Translations under genes and position numbers: made by a program
Notes under the pieces: generated by a model
The model's database searches: none
What the model was told of the DNA's origin: nothing
Seen by the model: the letters and a program-made list of their open reading frames with translations, nothing else
Shown: positions 27,031-35,522 of the stretch, piece after piece
Position numbering within the stretch: position 1 is the first letter of the stretch
Layout: every line of letters starts with the position of its first letter
From: CAWAND01 sp963797485
Lineage (GTDB): Bacteria > Chloroflexota > Anaerolineae > Anaerolineales > E44-bin32
DNA length: 64,000 bases
Assembly (NCBI GenBank): GCA_963797485.1
Contig: CAWCPF010000003.1
Coordinates: 1,302,001-1,366,000, forward strand
Direction: 5' to 3'

Positions 27031-29002
27031 CTAGCGAGAGGCGGCGGCCACCGTGTCCACTTTGACCGGAATGCTCACCTGGCCGGTCAGCCGTCTTTCG
27101 GCGGTCGCAAGTATGGCCGAAAGCATATCGGCATAGTTCATGCCCGCCAAAGCTGCCATTTTGGCCAGGTGTCCGTCCCAGCACCACCCGGGGTTCGGGT
27201 TGGCTTCCAGCAATTTGGGATTGCCGCGCGCATCCAGCCGCCAATCGAAGCGGGCGTAGTCCCGGCACTCCAGACGTTCGAAGAGTTTCACGCACGCCTC
27301 GGCGATGGTCTGCTGGGTGTCGGCCGGTAGATCGGCCGGGATCGAGCGCAGCTTCCAGTAGGGCGAGTCGGGATTCCATTTGGCTTCATAGCCGCAGATG
27401 CGCGGCAGGTCGGCCGGCAGGCTCGAGTAGTCCTCCTCGACAATGGGCAAGACCTGGTAGTCCTCAGGCGGGTTCCCGATGATGCCGACGGTGAGATCGG
27501 CGCCGGTCAGAAACTCCTCCACCAGCATCGGTTTGTCATATCCAAAGCGCTCACGAATGGAGGCGATGGCGTTGAGCAGCTCCTCGGGAGAGTTGGCCAC
27601 GGATTGCTGGGTGATGCCGAAGCTCGAGTCGCCGTAGTTCGGCTTGATGATGACGGGGAAGTCTATCGGAAGCTCGACGCTGGACACTTCCGGGCGGATG
27701 AAGTACGCCTCGGGGACAGGGAGGCCCATCTCCTGGGCTGCGCCGCGGACCAGCGACTTGTCGTAGCAGTAGGCCAGGCTTTGGGGCCCGGAGCCTGTGT
27801 AAGGGAGCTGGAACAAGTCCATTAAGGCCGGGACATGCAGCTCCATGCGAGGGTCGTTGTTGTAACCCTCGTCGCACAGATTGAGCACCAGGTCGACTTT
27901 GCCCGACAGGTTCTTCAAATCCTGGAGCAGGGTGTCGTGGTTGTCGAGATAGGCAACCTCGTACTTCTCCGAGCCCTGCAGAGCCGATTTCAATTGATCG
28001 ATCGTGTAGAAGTCGTCTTCATCGAAGACCGAAATCTGGTTTGACATTGTCGGGCCGGCCGGGATCGCCCATTACCACCGCCACGCGTTTGGTGTCAGCC
28101 TCCGGGCGGGACTTCTTGGGAGACCACTCCTTGTGGACCACGGCCGTGAGTAAAAGGCGCTGGGCCATCATGCCCAGATCCTGATTGCGCTGCGAATGTG
28201 TGTTGATCTCGCCATGGACGGCGATCTGCGTAAAGCCGGCGTCCTCGATCAGTCTGACCAGGTCTTCGCGCGTGTAAAGGCGCTCGGCGTAGAACTGGTC
28301 GGCCAGCACGCCCTTCTCGGCGTGGGTGATGATCTCGCGAGTAATCATGCGCTGGCCGTCGGCCGACAGCGAGCGCTCACGGCAGACGTAGTGCTTCTTG
28401 TCCAGCCATTCCCAGGTCCGCGCCTCGAAATGCGACTTGACATACTCACCGTCGGTCACGTCGATCAGCAGCCGGCCTGACGGCTTGAGGACACGCAGGA
28501 CCTCGCGCAGCACGCGTAGGTCATCCTGGACGGTTTCGAAGTAACCGAATGAGTTGCCCAGGATCATGACCACGTCGAATCGGTCGGCGGGCTGGGGAAG
28601 CTTGCGGGCGTCGCCCTCGCGGAACCTCAGAATGAGGTTTTCCTTCTTGGCCGTCGACCGGGCGCGCTGGATCAGGTAGTGCGAGCGATCCAGTCCTTGC
28701 AGGCTGGTGAAGCCTCGCCTGGCCAGCTCGAGCGTATGCCGTCCCTGCCCGCAGCACAGGTCGAGGATTTCGGTTTCCGGGGTGAGATTGAGCGTTCGGA
28801 TGAACAGGTCGACCTCAGTACGAGTGATCGCCTGGTCGTTGATGACGTCCGAGTCGGTTTTCAGGTAGAGCCGATTGAAGATTTGCCGCCACCAATCTGC
28901 TCGAACGTGGTCCTCAAGATTCTGGACCGGGCCCAAGGTCTTGGGCAGCAGCTTGGCAGCCGGCTTTGGGTTAGGCTTTTCGTTTCCGTCCGACCCGTTC
29001 AT
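27031..29002 (-). CDS. SAM methyltransferase / D-Ala-D-Ala-ligase-like ATP-grasp fusion (one frame shift)
   Basis: The N-terminal half (ATG 29002, preceded by AGGAGAGG) is a class I methyltransferase: ILDLCCGQGRHTLELARRG (motif I), FDVVMILGNSFGYFE, then LKPSGRLLIDVTDGEY. It continues into KRVAVVMGDPGRPDNVKP, which reads as the first beta strand of an ATP-grasp ligase. Removing one T from GATTTCGG near 28028 joins it to VFDEDDFYTIDQL and the Ddl-like domain: LCDEGYNNDPRMELH, PYTGSGPQS, FPVIIKPNYGDSSFGI, MLVEEFLTGADLTVGI, ARFDWRLDARGNPKLLEANPNPG. The total of 657 codons + 1 base supports one protein. The ligase half should join two amino acids or a related acid and amine; substrates are unknown. 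A 110-nt structured leader with its own promoter precedes it. Confidence 0.75.
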
Positions 29003-29024
29003 CCCTCTCCTGGTTCCGCCGCCG

Positions 29025-29091
29025 GTCCGGCGGCCGGACGACCACACGCCACGCACGGCCGGTCGTCCTTGGCTTGTCTCACTAAGACAAG
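29025..29091 (-). other. Structured 5' leader of the methyltransferase/ATP-grasp gene
   Basis: Within the roughly 110-nt leader three hairpins can form: CTTGTCT / AGACAAG (29073-29091), GGACGACC / GGTCGTCC (29036-29068) and GTCCGG / CCGGAC (29025-29039). The last two overlap and exclude each other, the usual layout of a riboswitch or attenuator. No known class is recognised. Confidence 0.45.
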
Positions 29092-29117
29092 GGCGCGCCT
29101 CTGGGCACGCCCCAATA

Positions 29118-29145
29118 AGTATACAGGATATCGCGCCAATGCCAA
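29118..29145 (-). promoter_or_regulatory. Promoter of the methyltransferase/ATP-grasp gene
   Basis: Minus strand: -35 TTGGCA (29145-29140; 5 of 6), 16-nt spacer, -10 TATACT (29123-29118) preceded by TG. Expected start near 29111. Confidence 0.65.
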
Positions 29146-29206
29146 GGCGCGCGTGAATTCTGATCCGTGATTCGGGCAGGCGGCCGGCTTGCGGGCATAG
29201 GACAGT

Positions 29207-29854
29207 TCAGGCTGCCAGGCCGGTCTGCAGGAACCAGGCGCCGAAGAAGATCATGGCTGCGCCCGTGACCAAGATCACCCAGCGGTAAACCCGATCGGAC
29301 AGCCACTTGCGTCCTGCACCGGCAGCCGACGACAGCAGGGTATCCCAGGCGTAGTCCGTCGACGCATGGCCGAGGTAGAAGACCGCCGGCCCAGAGAACC
29401 CCAGCGTCTGGGCTTGGGCCAGATACCCGGCCGCCACGGTCACCCACCACGCGTACCAGAATGGGTTTGAAAGCGTGGTCACGAGCCCGAGGCCGAGCAG
29501 ACTGGCCGTGGATCGAGGCGGGCGTGAGAAGTCCGCTTCAGGCAGACGCATGCTCCCCCGGGCGGCTCCTATGATGTAGCTGCCGCCAATGATCATCAGC
29601 ACCACACCGCCGCCCAAAGCGATCATGCGGCTGATCCCCGGGGAGGCCAGGCCGGCCCCTAAGCCAAGGCCGATCAGGATGACGAGGGCGAGCTCAAGCA
29701 ATGTGTGGGAACAGGCGACCAGGGGCCCGACCTGCCAGCCCTGGCGGGGCGACTCGCTAAGGATGGCCGCCGTGACGGGACCGGGCGAGACCACAGCCCC
29801 CACTGAGACGGCCACGGCAAACCCGAAAACGGCCAGCAAGGAGTTTGTCGGCAT
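29207..29854 (-). CDS. LysE/RhtB-family amino-acid exporter
   Basis: 215 residues with six hydrophobic segments and the family's VSPGPVTAAIL motif near residue 25; NPFWYAWW and LGHASTDYAW fit the second half. Members export lysine, arginine, homoserine or other amino compounds through the inner membrane. It sits between the ParA-like gene and the methyltransferase/ATP-grasp gene on the same strand, so export of an amino-acid-like product is conceivable, but the later gene has its own promoter. Confidence 0.85.
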   Translation of the reverse strand: MPTNSLLAVFGFAVAVSVGAVVSPGPVTAAILSESPRQGWQVGPLVACSHTLLELALVILIGLGLGAGLASPGISRMIALGGGVVLMIIGGSYIIGAARGSMRLPEADFSRPPRSTASLLGLGLVTTLSNPFWYAWWVTVAAGYLAQAQTLGFSGPAVFYLGHASTDYAWDTLLSSAAGAGRKWLSDRVYRWVILVTGAAMIFFGAWFLQTGLAA

Positions 29855-29884
29855 GCGTCGGCGCGGCCTCCATGAACGCAGGCG

Positions 29885-29890
29885 ATTATA
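29885..29890 (-). promoter_or_regulatory. -10 element of the LysE gene
   Basis: TATAAT on the minus strand, 30 nt before the ATG, with GGAGG in the leader. No good -35. Confidence 0.4.
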
Positions 29891-29918
29891 CCGGCGATCG
29901 CTTGCCGGATGTCTGCGT

Positions 29919-30773
29919 TCAGTTTTCGGATCGAAGGCTGCCGACGCGTTCGGGAGGGCTGATCTTGAACCGGGGCAGGCGGCCGTTGCGGCTTTCGGCC
30001 CGCCGGGTCTCTTCTACCAAACGCGCCAGGTTCGAAAGGGCTTGGAAACTTCCGGGGACATAGGTGGTCGTGCCGATCAATTCCTGCTCCTGGCCATCGA
30101 ACGGCGCCTGATCATCGTGGACCGCCACAGGAAGAATTGGCAGTCCGCCCGCCCGCATGGATGAGAGCACGTTCTGATGGTGAGCGAGCTCGGAGTTGAA
30201 GTAGGTCAGGACAATGCCCATGATCGACAGGTCAGGGTTCAGCTCGCGCTTGATGCGCTCAATCGTGCCCAAAAAGAGCCACAGCCCCCTCAGGTGAGCC
30301 ATGTGCGGCTGCGAGGGGATGATGATCGTGTCGGCGGCCGCCAGGCCATTCATGGTCAGCAAGCCCAAGCTGGACGGGCAGTCGAGCAGGATGAAGTCAA
30401 AATTGTGGGCCACAGTCTCGAGGGCGTTCTTGAGCACCGTCTCCCGACTCATACGGCTGCCCAGCCCGTATTCGGTGTGCGCCAGGGCGATGTCCGACGG
30501 GGCCAGGAAGATGTACTGCCCGGGAACGATCTCCTTGAGGATGTCCCAAAACGCCGTGCGACCGGGCATGGCGTTGCCCATCACTTGCGACAGGTTCACG
30601 TCGGCGGCATCTTCAACGCCGCAAGCCACCGTGAGGCTGGCCTGCGGATCCAGATCGACCAGCAGCACCCGATGGCCCCGCTCGGCCAACGTCGTGCCCA
30701 GCGACAAGGTCAGAGACGTCTTGCCGACGCCGGCCCGGAGATTGGCCAAGGCGACCGTGTAGGCATCTTTCAC
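29919..30773 (-). CDS. ParA/Soj-family ATPase without a ParB partner
   Basis: 284 residues. The deviant Walker A is NLRAGVGKTSLTLSLG; the usual first lysine (KGGVGKT) is replaced by arginine, which may weaken the sandwich-dimer contact. Walker A' is VLLVDLDPQASLT and Walker B FDFILLDCPSSLG. No ParB gene or parS-like repeat is nearby; the neighbour upstream is an unknown 339-aa protein, so this is an orphan ParA/MinD-type positioning ATPase and not the chromosome-segregation copy. Confidence 0.85.
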   Translation of the reverse strand: MKDAYTVALANLRAGVGKTSLTLSLGTTLAERGHRVLLVDLDPQASLTVACGVEDAADVNLSQVMGNAMPGRTAFWDILKEIVPGQYIFLAPSDIALAHTEYGLGSRMSRETVLKNALETVAHNFDFILLDCPSSLGLLTMNGLAAADTIIIPSQPHMAHLRGLWLFLGTIERIKRELNPDLSIMGIVLTYFNSELAHHQNVLSSMRAGGLPILPVAVHDDQAPFDGQEQELIGTTTYVPGSFQALSNLARLVEETRRAESRNGRLPRFKISPPERVGSLRSEN

Positions 30774-30934
30774 AACCAGTCCGCCCTCCTCAATCTCCGG
30801 TCCGTTGGCTGCATGAGTTTCAATCTCATTCTAAATGATTCAACCTTGCGGGCCAGCTTGCCGGAGGCTTTCAGGTCTCCGGCGACGGACGTCTCAGGCT
30901 CCCCGGGCAGGCTGCCGGCAGCCTCGATTGACGG

Positions 30935-31954
30935 TCAGCGTCTGAAGAAGCGGCCAAGGTCCGGGAAGACCAGGGACTTGCGTTCACCGCGCTCCAAGGC
31001 TCCATGATTGGCGGCCTCGAAATTCCGCTGCACCTCTCGCAGGGCGCGCACCTGCCAGCCGGGCGGTTCATCGCTGAAGACCACCAGCGCCGCCGTGAAC
31101 CGTCCAGGGATGAGCAGCAAGTTGTCGCCTTCTTCCGTCTGAGTGGCAAACATCCGTCCCGAGGGCCGATTCCCGGACCCGTGGCCGAAGGTGCTCAGGA
31201 ACCGCATGGCCTCCTCGGCCGCCTGCGGCAATTCGCCGTGGACGTAGACCTTTGACCGGTCGGAGATGTCGAAGAAGGCAATACACCGGCATTCGGCCTC
31301 GTTCAACTGCATCAGGAACGAGGTCTTGCCCTCTTCCAGGATGACCTTCCAACGATCGCTCCTGGGGTTCGCATGATGGAGTTGAAGAGCGACCTCGTGT
31401 TGTTCGAGATAGTGGCGGCGGATGGCCCGGTACTGGGAGGCATTGATGCGACCCTGCTGGTAGTCCCGCTCCAGGTGAGCGATCTTGTCATCCAGGTGGT
31501 TGAGCAGGGACTTGAGCTCGGGATCGGCGGGGTCGTTGGTCGATCGAACCGCCGGTAGGGGTTCCATATCCTGGTCGTCGTCCGCGGCGTCCAAATCAGT
31601 CTTGCGCGACTGGGATGCGGCCTCGGGCTCAAGCCGAAGAGGCTCGGCCGGGACGGCGGGTGAAGGCAGGGCGGCCGGGCGCGATTCAATGAAGGGAGGC
31701 GGTGCCTCTCCGGTGAGTTTGGTGATGCGCGCTTCCTGCTCCTTGAGCAGTTCGCGTACGGCGCGCAGCTGCCCGGGGCTGATCAACCCGTCGCAGAAGG
31801 CGATGGCGGCCGAGAGCAGTCTCTGGCGCGCCCGCGACAGACGCTCGCGCACATCCTGCAGCTCGGGCGATTCTTCAACCGACGACGGGGCGCTCGGCAC
31901 CAACTCCTCGGTCTCCATGTCGGTTTCCGTGAGGCTGGTTTGTTTGATAGCCAT
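30935..31954 (-). CDS. Unknown protein with two SHOCT-like helical repeats, upstream of ParA
   Basis: 339 residues from ATG 31954, chosen because AAGGA lies 5 nt upstream; an ATG four codons earlier is possible. Two short alpha-helical repeats resemble each other: AIAFCDGLISPGQLRAVREL (around residue 50) and ERDYQQGRINASQYRAIRRH (around 165), both of the 'L-x3-G-x-I-x3-Q-Y/L' SHOCT kind. Between them is a Pro/Ala-rich acidic linker; the C-terminal 140 residues form a mixed alpha/beta domain (KTSFLMQLNEAECRCIAFFD, HGELPQAAEEAMRFLSTFG). No membrane segment. 161 nt separate it from the ParA-like gene, so it may be its partner; the function is unknown. Confidence 0.65.
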   Translation of the reverse strand: MAIKQTSLTETDMETEELVPSAPSSVEESPELQDVRERLSRARQRLLSAAIAFCDGLISPGQLRAVRELLKEQEARITKLTGEAPPPFIESRPAALPSPAVPAEPLRLEPEAASQSRKTDLDAADDDQDMEPLPAVRSTNDPADPELKSLLNHLDDKIAHLERDYQQGRINASQYRAIRRHYLEQHEVALQLHHANPRSDRWKVILEEGKTSFLMQLNEAECRCIAFFDISDRSKVYVHGELPQAAEEAMRFLSTFGHGSGNRPSGRMFATQTEEGDNLLLIPGRFTAALVVFSDEPPGWQVRALREVQRNFEAANHGALERGERKSLVFPDLGRFFRR

Positions 31955-32100
31955 GATCCTTACCATGTTAGCGGACAGGCTCCAGAGCGCTTAGAGGACG
32001 CTTGTACCACCTTAATTCCGCCATCAGGTTGCAAGAATTGGGCAGGGTATACTGTCCAGAGAACCCGTTGCAGGATGACGTTGACAACCCAGGAGCCATA

Positions 32101-32692
32101 GTGCGACCTAACATTGTGAAGACTGTCACAATAACCCTGCTGTTGGCCGCATTCGGGGCCTCAGGCTGCAGCCTGTTTGGCGGGGGCGCGCCGGCGGCGA
32201 CCGACACGCCGTCCAGTGCCGACGTGCTCCAGACCGCCCAGGCCATCGCCCAGGCGACACGCGGAGGCCTCTAGCCCCACGCCCAGTCCAACCCCGATCA
32301 CGCCCACGGCCACGGAGCAGCTGGAGACTAACACACCGGCGCCGACGTCGACACCCAGCGCGCCGGCGATCCGCGCCAACTACAACGCCTACGTACGAAC
32401 CGGCCCAGACGAGGCCTTCGACTACATTGACTTCCTTCTGGAAGGCAAGACCGCCCAGGTCATCGGCCGCTACGAGAATCCGTCAAACGGCACGTGGTGG
32501 TATGTCCACCCCGACGAAGGCGGACTCGAGGGGTGGATTTGGGGCGGCGCGGTGACTTTCTCGGGGAATGCCTCGGCGGTGCCTGAGCGCGAGTCGCCTC
32601 CCACGCCCACCAGGGCCGCCACCGCCACCGAGGCCATGACGGCCACATCCGAACCCAGCGCCACCCCGACCCCCACCAGCACACCGGGCTAG
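32101..32692 (+). CDS. SH3b-domain lipoprotein (one frame shift)
   Basis: The GTG start at 32101 has AGGAG 5 nt upstream. Residues 1-20 are a lipoprotein signal peptide (VKTVTITLLLAAFGASGC) with the lipid-accepting Cys in GASGC. A Ser/Thr/Pro linker (PTPSPTPITPTATEQ) leads to a bacterial SH3 domain (NYNAYVRTGPDEAFDYIDFL ... WWYVHPDEGGLEGWIWGG) and a Thr/Pro/Ala-rich tail. One extra base near 32265 splits signal peptide and SH3 domain into different frames; the span is 3n+1. Expected on the outer face of the cytoplasmic membrane, possibly binding wall or surface polymer. Confidence 0.78.
32114..32131. promoter_or_regulatory. Crp/Rex-like palindrome inside the lipoprotein signal-peptide codons
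   Basis: TTGTGAA-GACT-GTCACAA: 10 of 10 for TGTGA-N6-TCACA and 13 of 14 for the Rex consensus. It overlaps codons 5-11 of the SH3b lipoprotein gene, 61 nt after a TATACT (32048-32053). It could act as a roadblock operator, or be a chance result of codon choice. Confidence 0.35.
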
Positions 32693-33014
32693 CCGCCGTC
32701 GCTCGACTGGAACAACGCACTTTGAGACGGCTGTCTCACATGCGGTTGAGAAAGCCCTGCCCCTTAGTTGAAACCTCACCCCCCGGCCGAGTCCCAGTTT
32801 GACTCGGCCACGCCGACCTTTTACCCGTCTGCCTGGGATGTGCACGGGCTGGGCTGGTTGCGGCCAACCCAGGGGGAGGGGAGCGAGATCCGGGGAGAGG
32901 CGGTCGAGGGCGCCGTCTGAAAAGCAACGCGATGACGGCCGTCATCGCCCCCAGGTCTTCAAGCGAAGTGTCGGCCCGGGTACGTTGGCGCATAGCCCAG
33001 GGCAGGGGATGGAG
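32693..33014. other. Gene-free stretch with several inverted repeats
   Basis: No convincing coding frame. It holds TGAGAC-GGCT-GTCTCA (32723-32738), GGCCGAGT / ACTCGGCC (about 32782-32806), a CCTCACCCCCCGG ... GGGGGAGGGGAG segment that looks like a worn dispersed repeat, and the perfect 20-bp palindrome at 32929-32948. No promoter pointing at either neighbour is clear. Confidence 0.5.
32929..32948. repeat. Perfect 20-bp palindrome
   Basis: GCGATGACGGCCGTCATCGC reads the same on both strands with no mismatch or loop. It lies in the gene-free stretch between the lipoprotein and ALDH genes, away from any start codon. A dimeric protein-binding site is the simplest explanation. Confidence 0.6.
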
Positions 33015-33055
33015 GTAAGAAAAGGAAGGGGCTGACCGGTTTGGGTCAGCCCCTT
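33015..33055 (-). terminator. Intrinsic terminator of the ALDH operon
   Basis: Perfect 12-bp stem AAGGGGCTGACC / GGTCAGCCCCTT (33026-33055) with a 6-nt loop; on the minus strand CCTTTTCTTAC follows. It ends the ubiA-mvk-ipk-ALDH transcript. Confidence 0.82.
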
Positions 33056-33079
33056 GGCATTGCAGGGGCCCCGGCCGGG

Positions 33080-34612
33080 TTATTCGCCGTCGGTCCCGAA
33101 ATGAATGCCCTGGGCCAGCGGAAGGTCCGGAGACCAGTTGATGGTGTTGGTCTGCCGCCGCATGTAGGCTTTCCAGGCGTCGGAACCTGATTCGCGCCCG
33201 CCCCCAGTCTCTTTCTCCCCGCCAAAGGCCCCGCCGATTTCGGCGCCCGAGGTGCCGATGTTGACATTGGCGATGCCGCAGTCCGAACCTTCGGCCGACA
33301 GGAAGGCTTCGACGCTGCGCAGGCTGTCGGTGAAGATGGCGCTCGACAGGCCCTGAGGGACCTGGTTGTGCAGGGCGATGGCGTCTTCGAGCCGGTCGTA
33401 CTCGAGCAGGTAGAGGATGGGGGCGAAGGTCTCCTCCTGGACCAGCTCAGTCTGGGCCGGCATCTTGACAATCGTCGGTTCGACGAAGTTCGGCCCGAGA
33501 TCAGGTCGCATCTTCCCCCCGGTCAGAATCTGGCCGCCATCGGTCTGCGCCCGCTCGAGCGCGTCGAACATCTCCTCGACGGCCGAAGGGCTGACCAGCG
33601 GACCCATCAGCGTGTCGTCATCCAGCGGATCCCCCAGGCGCACCTGTTCATAGGCTTTCACCAGCCGTCGTTCAAGTTCCCCCGCCACCGCGGATTGGAC
33701 GATGATGCGGCGTGTGGTCGTGCAGCGCTGGCCGGCCGTGCCGACGGCGCCGAACAGGATCGCCCGGCTGGCGAGATCCAGATCGGCATCATCCGCCACC
33801 ACGATGGCGTTGTTGCCCCCCAGCTCGAGAATGGTCCGCCCGAAGCGCGAGGCCACGCTCTCGGCCACCCGCCGGCCGACTTTGGTGGAGCCGGTGAACG
33901 AAATCAACGCCACGCGGGGGTCCTGCAGCATGGGCTCGCCGACGTCGGCCCCCGAACCGATCACCAGGTTGAAGATGCCGCTCAGCCCATGATCGGCCAT
34001 GACCTGGTTGGCCACGTGTTGCACTGCGATGGCGCACAGCGGAACGAGACTGGAGGGTTTCCACAGCACCGTGTCGCCGCACACGCTGGCGATGGCTGAG
34101 TTCCACGACCACACCGCCACCGGAAAGTTGAAAGCGGTGATGACGCCGGTAATCCCCAGCGGATGCCACTGCTCGTACATCCGGTGCTGGGGGCGCTCGG
34201 AGTGCATGGTCAGGCCGTAGAGCTGGCGCGACAGCCCGACGGCGAAATCAAAGATGTCGATCATCTCCTGGACTTCGCCGCGGCCCTCAGGCCGGATCTT
34301 GCCCATCTCAAGCGACACCAGGTCGCCGAGCGGCTCTTTGACCTCGCGGAGTGCGTCGCCGAAGTCGCGCGCCAGCTGGCCTCGCTTCGGAGCCGGCAGA
34401 GTGCGCCAGGTGAGGAAGGCGGTTTGGGCATGGTCGACGACCTTGGCATAGGTCGCCCCGGTCGCCTGAAGCACGCGCGCGATCGGCTCGCCGGTCGTGG
34501 GGTTGTAGGAGACCAGCTCTTTTCCCTGCCGGTCCTCGAACCAGGCATCCCGGCCGCTGCACGCTCCCGGGTTGAGGTCTTGGATATGAAGCTTCTCGAG
34601 CAGAGCTTTCAC
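33080..34612 (-). CDS. Aldehyde dehydrogenase, ALDH7 (antiquitin / alpha-aminoadipic semialdehyde dehydrogenase) type
   Basis: 510 residues. NAD-binding and catalytic motifs: TGVITAFNFPVAVWSWN, ISFTGSTKVGRRV, catalytic Glu in LELGGNNAI (around residue 263), catalytic Cys in GTAGQRCTTTRR (around 296), QEETFAPILYLL. The C-terminal AEIGGAFGGEKETGGGRESG and YMRRQTNTINW are specific for the ALDH7 family, which oxidises alpha-aminoadipic semialdehyde (lysine degradation) and related aldehydes. It follows IPK after 126 nt but has no obvious link to isoprenoid synthesis. Possible own -10 (TACAAT) on the minus strand near 34700-34705. Confidence 0.92.
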   Translation of the reverse strand: MKALLEKLHIQDLNPGACSGRDAWFEDRQGKELVSYNPTTGEPIARVLQATGATYAKVVDHAQTAFLTWRTLPAPKRGQLARDFGDALREVKEPLGDLVSLEMGKIRPEGRGEVQEMIDIFDFAVGLSRQLYGLTMHSERPQHRMYEQWHPLGITGVITAFNFPVAVWSWNSAIASVCGDTVLWKPSSLVPLCAIAVQHVANQVMADHGLSGIFNLVIGSGADVGEPMLQDPRVALISFTGSTKVGRRVAESVASRFGRTILELGGNNAIVVADDADLDLASRAILFGAVGTAGQRCTTTRRIIVQSAVAGELERRLVKAYEQVRLGDPLDDDTLMGPLVSPSAVEEMFDALERAQTDGGQILTGGKMRPDLGPNFVEPTIVKMPAQTELVQEETFAPILYLLEYDRLEDAIALHNQVPQGLSSAIFTDSLRSVEAFLSAEGSDCGIANVNIGTSGAEIGGAFGGEKETGGGRESGSDAWKAYMRRQTNTINWSPDLPLAQGIHFGTDGE

Positions 34613-34672
34613 GCTCGCCTCCTGTATGGGAAGGCCGCGCCGACGAGCGGAGCGGCGGTCAGATGGGGGGCT

Positions 34673-34696
34673 CGCGGCCGGGGCATGCCGGCCGCG
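34673..34696 (-). other. GC-rich hairpin between ipk and ALDH
   Basis: Perfect 9-bp stem CGCGGCCGG / CCGGCCGCG with a 6-nt loop and no T-run, in the 126-nt gap between the two genes. Leader hairpin or processing site. Confidence 0.4.
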
Positions 34697-34738
34697 GATC
34701 CATTGTACCTTTTGCCGGGTCGGCTCCGTGTGCCCCGC

Positions 34739-35522
34739 TTACAGGCACAGGTGTGTGCCCAACGGCTCACCCTCAAGCGCCCTGGCCAGGTCTCCGGGCG
34801 CTTCGGCCGAAAAGACGCGCACCTCCATACCCGGTCGGGATCGGAGCAGGTCGAACGCCGATTGGACCTTGGCGCGCATCCCGCCGGTGACGTCCTCGGC
34901 TTCGGCCCCGCCGACCTCGACGCCGGCCAGGTCTGAAGGCCTCAGCTCTGGCAGCACGTGACCCCGGGTTGAAAAATCGGCGAAGACCCCCGGATCGAGG
35001 CCGGCCAGGAGCAGCCGGTCCGCGTCCAGCGGGCCGGCCAGCGCGCCCAGCACCTGCTCGGTGGAGACGATGGACGCCCCTTGCAGTCGGTCGAAGGCCA
35101 CATCGCCTTGAACCACCGGCACCAGCCCGGCCTCGACGGCGCGCCGGATGGGCTCGACGGCCAACTCGACCAGGCGGCCCGCCTCGGTGAGCGCCGAGGC
35201 TGAGGGCGGGAACGACGACGGCCGGGACGCCGGCCAGCCTCAAGGCGTCCATGACCAATCGGTTCAGGTGGTTGGCGGAGGCCCACACCTCCGCCATCCC
35301 GATCCAGTCCCGTCGCGTGTGCGCGCCGTGTTGTGTCTGGTATTGTGTGGCCAGGTGGTGGCCGAAGGACCCCGAGCCATGCCCCACCACCAGGCGCAGG
35401 TCGTCGTGGACCCTCAGCACCTGGCGGATTTCCTCCGCCAGCCGCCGCAGTACCGCCAGCCGCGGCGTCTCGCCCTGGTCCTTCTCGGTGATCAAGGAAC
35501 CGCCCAGTTTGAGCAGGATCAT
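34739..35522 (-). CDS. ipk: Isopentenyl phosphate kinase (one frame shift)
   Basis: Amino-acid-kinase fold enzyme that phosphorylates isopentenyl phosphate to IPP. N-terminal LLKLGGSLITEKD (phosphate-binding Gly and Lys), then GHGSGSFGHHLA, whose His is the substrate-binding residue that marks IPK against other kinases of the fold. The C-terminal half has PVVQGDVAFD and DVTGGMRAKVQSAF. One extra base near 35210 (in GTTCCCGCCCTCAGCC) separates the halves; corrected it reads PSASALTEAGRLVELAVEP. The span is 3n+1, about 260 aa, as expected. ATG overlaps the mvk stop (ATGA). Together with MVK it points to a mevalonate route with decarboxylation before the second phosphorylation. Confidence 0.88.

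Noticed and set aside
28019..28047. Two separate overlapping genes (methyltransferase and D-Ala-D-Ala ligase)
   Set aside because: The ligase would lack its first beta strand, which is encoded in the other frame immediately upstream; one extra base explains the split better.
32761..32900. C-rich/G-rich segment as an IS or MITE remnant
   Set aside because: No target duplication, terminal repeats of useful length or transposase remnant; kept only as a worn repeat-like stretch.
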